Assembly: GCA_034387635.1 (NCBI GenBank)
Contig: JAOANU010000010.1
Span: 1,302,001-1,366,000 of the forward strand
Direction of reading: 5' to 3'
Source: Rhodosporidiobolus odoratus
Lineage: Eukaryota > Basidiomycota > Microbotryomycetes > Sporidiobolales > Sporidiobolaceae
DNA: 64,000 nt
Below are positions 58,707 through 64,000 of the stretch, piece after piece. The notes beneath the pieces were generated by a model, which had not been told where the DNA came from, did not search any database, and saw only the letters and a list, made by a program, of their open reading frames with translations. The position numbers and the translations under genes were made by a program. The stretch's first letter is position 1; each line of letters begins with the position of its first letter.

Positions 58707-61700
58707 TCAATCACGCTGACCAGCACCACCGGCCTTGTGCGCGCTCTGCTGATCAAACTCAACCTTGTGCAAGTCAAGATCAAACGCCTCCTCCAAGAAC
58801 TGCTCAATCTCGAGCGCATGCTGCTTCTTGGACCCAGTCGCAACCGACGACGTAGGGGGCCTTCCGGCAAAGTAGACCCGACGGGTCTTGTGGTTCTCCG
58901 ACTCGCGCATGGCGGTTTCGATACGCGGCTGAACGTAGGTCCAAGCACCGTTGTTGATCGGCTCTTCCTGGACCCAGTAGGTCGTGGCGTTCGGGTAGCG
59001 GTCGAGATGAGGGGTAACGAGGTCGTAAGGAAGGGGAGAGAGCTGTTCGATACGCGAAATGGCGACGTTCTTGAGACCGCGCTTCTCACGCTCGGCGAGG
59101 AGGGTGTAGTAGACTTGGCCCGAGCAGAGGATGTGGCGGATGACCTCGTCCGGTGCGGCGAAACCTTCCGGTTCGGGTTCGGCGATATAGCGCTGGAAGT
59201 GGGTATCCGGACCGAACTCTTCGAGGGAGGAGCGGGCTTGCGGGTGGCGGAGGAGGTTCTTAGAGAAGAAGACGACGAGGGGTTTGCGGTAGTCGCGGTG
59301 AATTTGACGGCGGAGGGCGTGGCTGTCCATGCGAGGAGCAGGTCAGCCTACCGCTGAGCAAGGCAATCAGAAAGTGGAAACACGCACAAGATGTTAGACG
59401 GGACGGTGGGGTAAATGACCTGCATATTGCAGTCCTGAACCTGGCGAGGGATCTTGTCGCCATCAGGGTAGCGGAAGGGGTGGTCGTCGCAGAGCTGGAG
59501 GAAACGCTCGATCCGGGCCGAGGAGTGTTCGGGACCTTGTCCGTCGTAACCGTGCGGGAGGGACATGACGAGACCAGATCGTTGGAGCCACTTGCGTTCA
59601 CCGGAAGCGATAAACTGATCGATCATGATCTGGGCACCGTTGGCGAAGTCACCGACTGCAGAAGGATGACAGTAGGGTCAATTTAGCCGTCACGGGGAGC
59701 GAGTGAAACGAGACGCACACTGTGCTTCCCAGATGACCAGCAGAGACGGGTCAACCAGAGAGTAGCCGAGCTCGAAACCGAGGACACCGTACTCGGACAG
59801 GGACGAGTTGCAGATGGTGACGGGCGCCTGGTCCTCCGAAAGGTGCTTCAAGGGCATGTAGGTCTCGTCCGTCTTCTGGTCGTGGAGGACGGCGTGGCGC
59901 TGAGAGAAAGTACCACGCTCGACATCCTGTCCGGAAAGACGGACGTGGATTTTCTCCATAGCGAGGGTACCGAAAGCGAGCGCCTCGGCGGTTGAGTAGT
60001 CAATGTTCTTGCCGTCCTCGACCGAAGTACCGCGAGTCTTGAGGATACGCTGGAGGTTGCGGTGAACGACGAAGCCCTCGGGAGGGGTGGCAACGACCTG
60101 GCCAACCTTCTTGAGGGTCTCGAAGTCGACACCGGTAGAGCGAGCCTCGAGAACGTTCTCCTTGAGCTCGCGGGGCGAAGGGAATCCGTCCCAGGACGAA
60201 GAAAGCCACTCCTTCGACGTAGGCTTGTACTCCTTCGACTTGGTGAACGACTCTTCGAGAAGACCCCAGACCCACGCCTTGTGCTTCTCCGTCTCCTCGT
60301 TCGTGAAGGTCTTCTCCTTCGTCAGCTGGTCGGTGTAGACAGAAAGCGTCGTCGGCTGCTCCTTGATGGTCTCGTACATCTTCGGCTGGGTGAACATGGG
60401 CTGATCGCCCTCGTTGTGACCGTGACGACGGTAGCAGATGAGGTCGATGACGACGTCCTTCTTGAACTTGGCGCGCCAGTCCGCGGCGAGCTGGTGCACA
60501 AAGGTGACGGCCTCGACGTCGTCGCCGTTGACATGGAAGATGGGGGCATCGATGGCCTTGGCGATATCGGAGGGGTAAGGGGTGGAACGGCCCTGGGCGG
60601 GGTTGGTGGTGAAACCGATCTGGTTGTTGACGATGATGTGAACGGTACCTCCGGTTCCGTAGTTGGGAAGGTCGTGGAAGCCCATGGTTTCGTAAACAAT
60701 GCCCTGTCCGGCGAACGCGGCGTCACCGTGAAGGAGGAGGCCCATGGCCGTCGAGGTATCGGCATCGCCTTCGAAGTGCTGCAGCGCCTTGATCTTGCCG
60801 AGGACAACGCCGTCTTCGGCTTCAAGGTGAGAGGGGTTGGCGACGAGGGAGAGGGAGACGCGCTTCCCGCTGGGAGTTGGGCGAACGTAGTTGGCGCCAA
60901 GGTGGTACTTGACGTCAGCGGCGGCCTCCTCGTCCGGATCTTGCGACGGGGCGAACTCGGCAAGAATCGCCTCGGTGGGCTTGCGGATGACATTGGCGAG
61001 GACGTTGAGACGACCACGATGGGGCATACCCATGACCACCGACTTGACACCGTGGTCGACGGATCGGTCGATAAGCGCCTTCATACCCGGGATGAGCGAT
61101 TCGGCACCCTCGAGACCGAAGCGCTTCTCATTCGGGTACTTTGAGGCGATAAATCGCTCGAAGGAGTCGGACCAGACGAGACGGTCGAGGATCGCCTTCT
61201 TCTCGTCCTGGGAGTATGACCAAGCCTTGGGAGTCTCGACGCGCTCGCGGATCCAGTCGCACTCGTCACGGTTGGGGATGTGGATGTACTGGAAGCCGAT
61301 GGAACCAGCTGCACAGGGGGAATATGAGCTGATTCGATTGAGCAGCCAGAGAGAAAGGAGAACGAACAGTAGATCCTCTTGCAGGTGTCGACAATTTCCC
61401 GAAGCGTCATCTTGTCGGTCCCGGCCTCCTTGAAGCGGGGCAAGATACCAGCTCCCAGCTCAAACTCCTTGTCGAGGTCCGCGTCCGTCCAACCGTAGTG
61501 CTTCAGGGTGAGTTCGGAAGGAGTCGAGTTATCGAGATCTGCCGAGCTCATGCCGAGCGGGTCGAGGTTGGCGATGTTGTGCCCACGGACCTGGAAAGCG
61601 CGGACAAGGAGCTGGACCTGTGCGGTATAAAGGAAAGTATCGGAGGAAAGGAAAGTTGGTATAATCTCGGTGACCCCTCCGCCGCTTGGCCACCTTGCGA

Positions 61701-62156
61701 GGAAGCTGCACGCACCTTCATGTGGTCCTCGACCTGCCCACCGCCAAGAGCGAGCGAGACGGGTGCGGAGCCTTCGAGGACCTCGGCAATTGCAGGAGGG
61801 GCGGAGAAGGCATCTTGCGGACGGAGGCCCTTCGCGATTCCGGTGAAGTAGGCGTTCCAAGACGCGTGCACGCTTGAAGGATCCTGTGAGTGGAGGGGAG
61901 TGAGTTTACGGTTACCATTTGACCCGTACTTCGCCGAGGTTCAAAGCGAGGAGCAGGACGGGCTCACCTTTTGCCATGCCTCGTGCATGAGCTCTGCGTA
62001 AAGCGAGTTCTGACTGGTAGCGAAGTCATCCTTTGCGAGGGTGGAGGCTTTACGAGTGAGGAGAGAGGGAGTGGCAGAAGGGGAGAAACGGGAGGTGAGG
62101 GGAAGAGGTTTAGAGCGAGCGAACGCTCTCAAAGAGCGAGTAGAAGCAGACAGCAT
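58707..62156 (-). CDS. KGD1: 2-oxoglutarate dehydrogenase E1 component, mitochondrial
   Basis: ATG 62156 gives an Arg/Ser-rich transit peptide ([20 protein letters not shown]). Then come the E1o N-terminal motif ([20 protein letters not shown]), [20 protein letters not shown], the active-site region [46 protein letters not shown], the ThDP/metal loop [35 protein letters not shown], the transketolase-like half [40 protein letters not shown], and [12 protein letters not shown] near the end. Six or so introns. It decarboxylates 2-oxoglutarate in the TCA cycle as part of the complex with E2o and E3. Length is that of yeast Kgd1. Confidence 0.97.
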
Positions 62157-63352
62157 TTGGCTAGCTGACTGTCCTTCAAGTACAAGCAGTTGAAGCCAGA
62201 GTGAGCGCGCAGTGCCTGCTTCCTCCGAGTACCCAACTTGGATTCCCTCTGGCGCTGCTTCCCCTCTGTCGGAACACACCTACATAGGCTCATCCAGTAC
62301 ATACGCTTTCAACGCATTTACACATACCCTTTTTGTCACCGCCCACGCTGTTTTCGCGACTCGAATTCCCTGCTTCCCTTCCCTTCCGAAGCGTCACTCC
62401 CGCACACGCCGCCTCGCAAGCTCCTGGCAAGTTGTCGGAGGACGGAGGAAAGCAAGCAGATAGTCGGGGAACACGCCATGAGCGCTGGCACGCTCGTCCG
62501 GTTTCTCTCCGACCCCGGCCACTCCCCCTGAACATTCTCGACTTCCCGGTTGGCCGAAGCCATCTCGGTCCCAAGCGACTTGGGCATCAGTCCGACGGCG
62601 ACGTGAATCTAGTGTCAGCGAGCCAGGAGCTCGGGCTTGCCTAATCGCCGTCATGGCGTGGTGTGTGCACCTTCCCCTCCTTCTCTGGATCGCTCTTTCT
62701 TCAACTCATGGTCTCCACCACACATCAATCTATCCAAGGACCACTCATGCTACACGATCGGCTTGCAGAGTCCAGGGTGTCACAAGCTGCTTTTGCTTCC
62801 AACCGCGTGCGGATACTACGCCAACCCATCCTGCAGCCCAGTTTCTTTCTCCTCTTTACCGTCAATCCTTTTGGCCTCAGTGTTCAAACAGCATCCAACC
62901 AGGTGTCAAGCTCGAGACTCACTCTCGGGAGTGGAAGCTCGCCGCTGTTCCTTCATGGACGACTGAGCTGCTTCAGCCTTATTCGCTTGGTTTCCTTTCT
63001 GCTCCTGTTGCCTGGCACCCTGTCTCCCAACGTTCACTTCTATTTCGACACAAGACAGGCAGCCTTCAACCCTTCATCGTGCACCTCCCTCCGCTGTGCC
63101 TCCACCACAACGGTCTGCAGCATTATCGTAGGGTTCGGTTGGTTGCAGGAAATGCGGTCCAGGATTAGCTACAAACAGATGCATAGCCAAATTATACACA
63201 CTGGGAACGAGAGATCGCATGTCCCAAAGGGTGAGGAACGTGGCCAATCCTCGCAAACTAGCGGCTCTGCAAAAATTCGAAAAGAGAGGAAGAAGAGCAT
63301 GTACATGAAAAGTGGGGGAAGTAGGGTCTCTGCTGGTGACTCGAGAGGGTGT
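62157..63352. other. KGD1 promoter side and 3' flank of the transporter, no supported gene
   Basis: 1.2 kb. The plus-strand frame 62663-63499 is long but has no recognisable protein and overlaps the transporter's last exon; other frames are similar in quality. I call no gene. Confidence 0.35.
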
Positions 63353-64000
63353 CTAGACCTTCTCGCGGTGCTCGATCTCGGGCTTGTCCTTTTCCTCTGC
63401 GGCGGAGAAGGCGAAGAAAAGTCAGAAAAGAGCCGCTCACGATCAAAAAGGAGGACGACTGACCGGACGGGTGCCACTCGTGCAGCGCGGTACGGTTGAT
63501 CCGCTGGCGAAGGACGTATTCTGTAGACCACGCTTAGGGTCAGTCACACCAGCCCGGACGGAGACAGACAGGTGAAACAATCTGACTGACTCTTGAACAA
63601 GAACGGCGGAGTCGACAACCCATACGCGACCTGCCTCTTGGTGGACATACCGAACACTTCGTCAAGCTCTTCGAGGGTGAAGGCTTTCGTTTCGGGGCAG
63701 AAGAGGAGGACGAGGAAATAGAGAATGAGGTTCCAGGCGCCAAACCAGAAGAAGGCGCCAAGAGAGCCCCACGAGCGGATTTGAAGGGGGAAGACCTGCA
63801 GATCAAGTCTGTGTTAGCGACGACGCGGATGACGGACCAATGAGCGCAGCTCAGCGTGACGAGGGTTGAGGAAGTAGGGTTCAAGCGCAGGGTTTGCAAG
63901 CGCGGGACTTTCAGGAAACGACACGTACGAGGGCATTGATAAAGTTCCAGAACCACGTCAGAGCAGTAGCCCACGACATTCCCAGCTCACGGACTTGCAG
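63353..64000 (-). CDS. MFS sugar transporter, C-terminal part (cut by window edge)
   Basis: From the window edge: LGMSWATALTWFWNFINAL (TM10/11 region), VFPLQIRSWGSLGAFFWFG, WNLILYFLVLLFC and the sugar-porter signature PETKAFTLEELDEVFGMSTK, then a cytosolic tail over two more exons ending EKDKPEIEHREKV with stop at 63353. PETK-x-x-x-LEE-hDE-hF is the end motif of the sugar porter subfamily. TM helices 1-9 lie outside the window, so the substrate cannot be judged. Confidence 0.88.

Noticed and set aside
62663..63499. 278-codon plus-strand frame
   Set aside because: No conserved motif, overlaps the last transporter exons on the other strand, and codon use differs from neighbours.

Overview
The window looks like nuclear DNA of a basidiomycete yeast of the Rhodotorula/Rhodosporidium type (Pucciniomycotina). 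It is GC-rich and gene-dense, and almost every gene is cut by several short GT-AG introns (about 40-110 nt) with CTGAC/CTAAC-like branch sites. Promoters are pyrimidine-rich, and the conserved proteins are fungal housekeeping types. There are no operons. The species is inferred from gene style, not from a marker gene.

Left part (1-13,150) is the accessory region. A Ty3/gypsy-type chromovirus on the minus strand is present as a head-to-tail tandem: copy B is complete (1152-7479) and copy A runs off the left edge, the two sharing one 146-bp LTR. Copy B is dead (in-frame stops, frameshifts and a deletion between RT and RNase H). It has landed inside a multi-exon minus-strand gene of unknown function (to about 9483). 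A divergent unknown gene (about 9873-13149) carries, in one intron, a 1,191-bp element with 22-bp terminal inverted repeats and TA flanks. That element contains no transposase but does contain an intact two-exon gene for a 103-residue protein plus a tRNA-like segment. This nested arrangement is the most unusual thing in the window.

Middle part (14,000-36,000): eEF1B-alpha (minus), a PHAF1/UPF0183 homologue, cytosolic Hsp70, a weak secreted-protein model and a pyrimidine-5'-nucleotidase-like HAD protein (all plus). Then come a mitochondrially targeted SDR polyol dehydrogenase, two tandem paralogues of an unknown membrane-protein family, a Ser/Thr-rich single-pass surface protein with a C10 frameshift tract (all minus), and a tail-anchored coiled-coil protein (plus).

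Right part (36,000-64,000): three intron-containing tRNA-Gly(GCC) genes, a Zn2Cys6 regulator, a Con-6-like protein divergent from an HMP1/CsbD-like protein, an AMID/FSP1-type oxidoreductase, an S28 serine peptidase, a PRMT3-type arginine methyltransferase, ribosomal protein uL4, a MYND-finger protein, a WD40 (DCAF-like) protein with a long acidic insert, 2-oxoglutarate dehydrogenase E1, and the 3' end of an MFS sugar transporter. Translation (eEF1B, uL4), chaperone, TCA-cycle, polyol and sugar-uptake functions are mixed without obvious clustering. Exon limits are by eye from GT/AG sites and frame continuity, and are less certain in the unknown genes.
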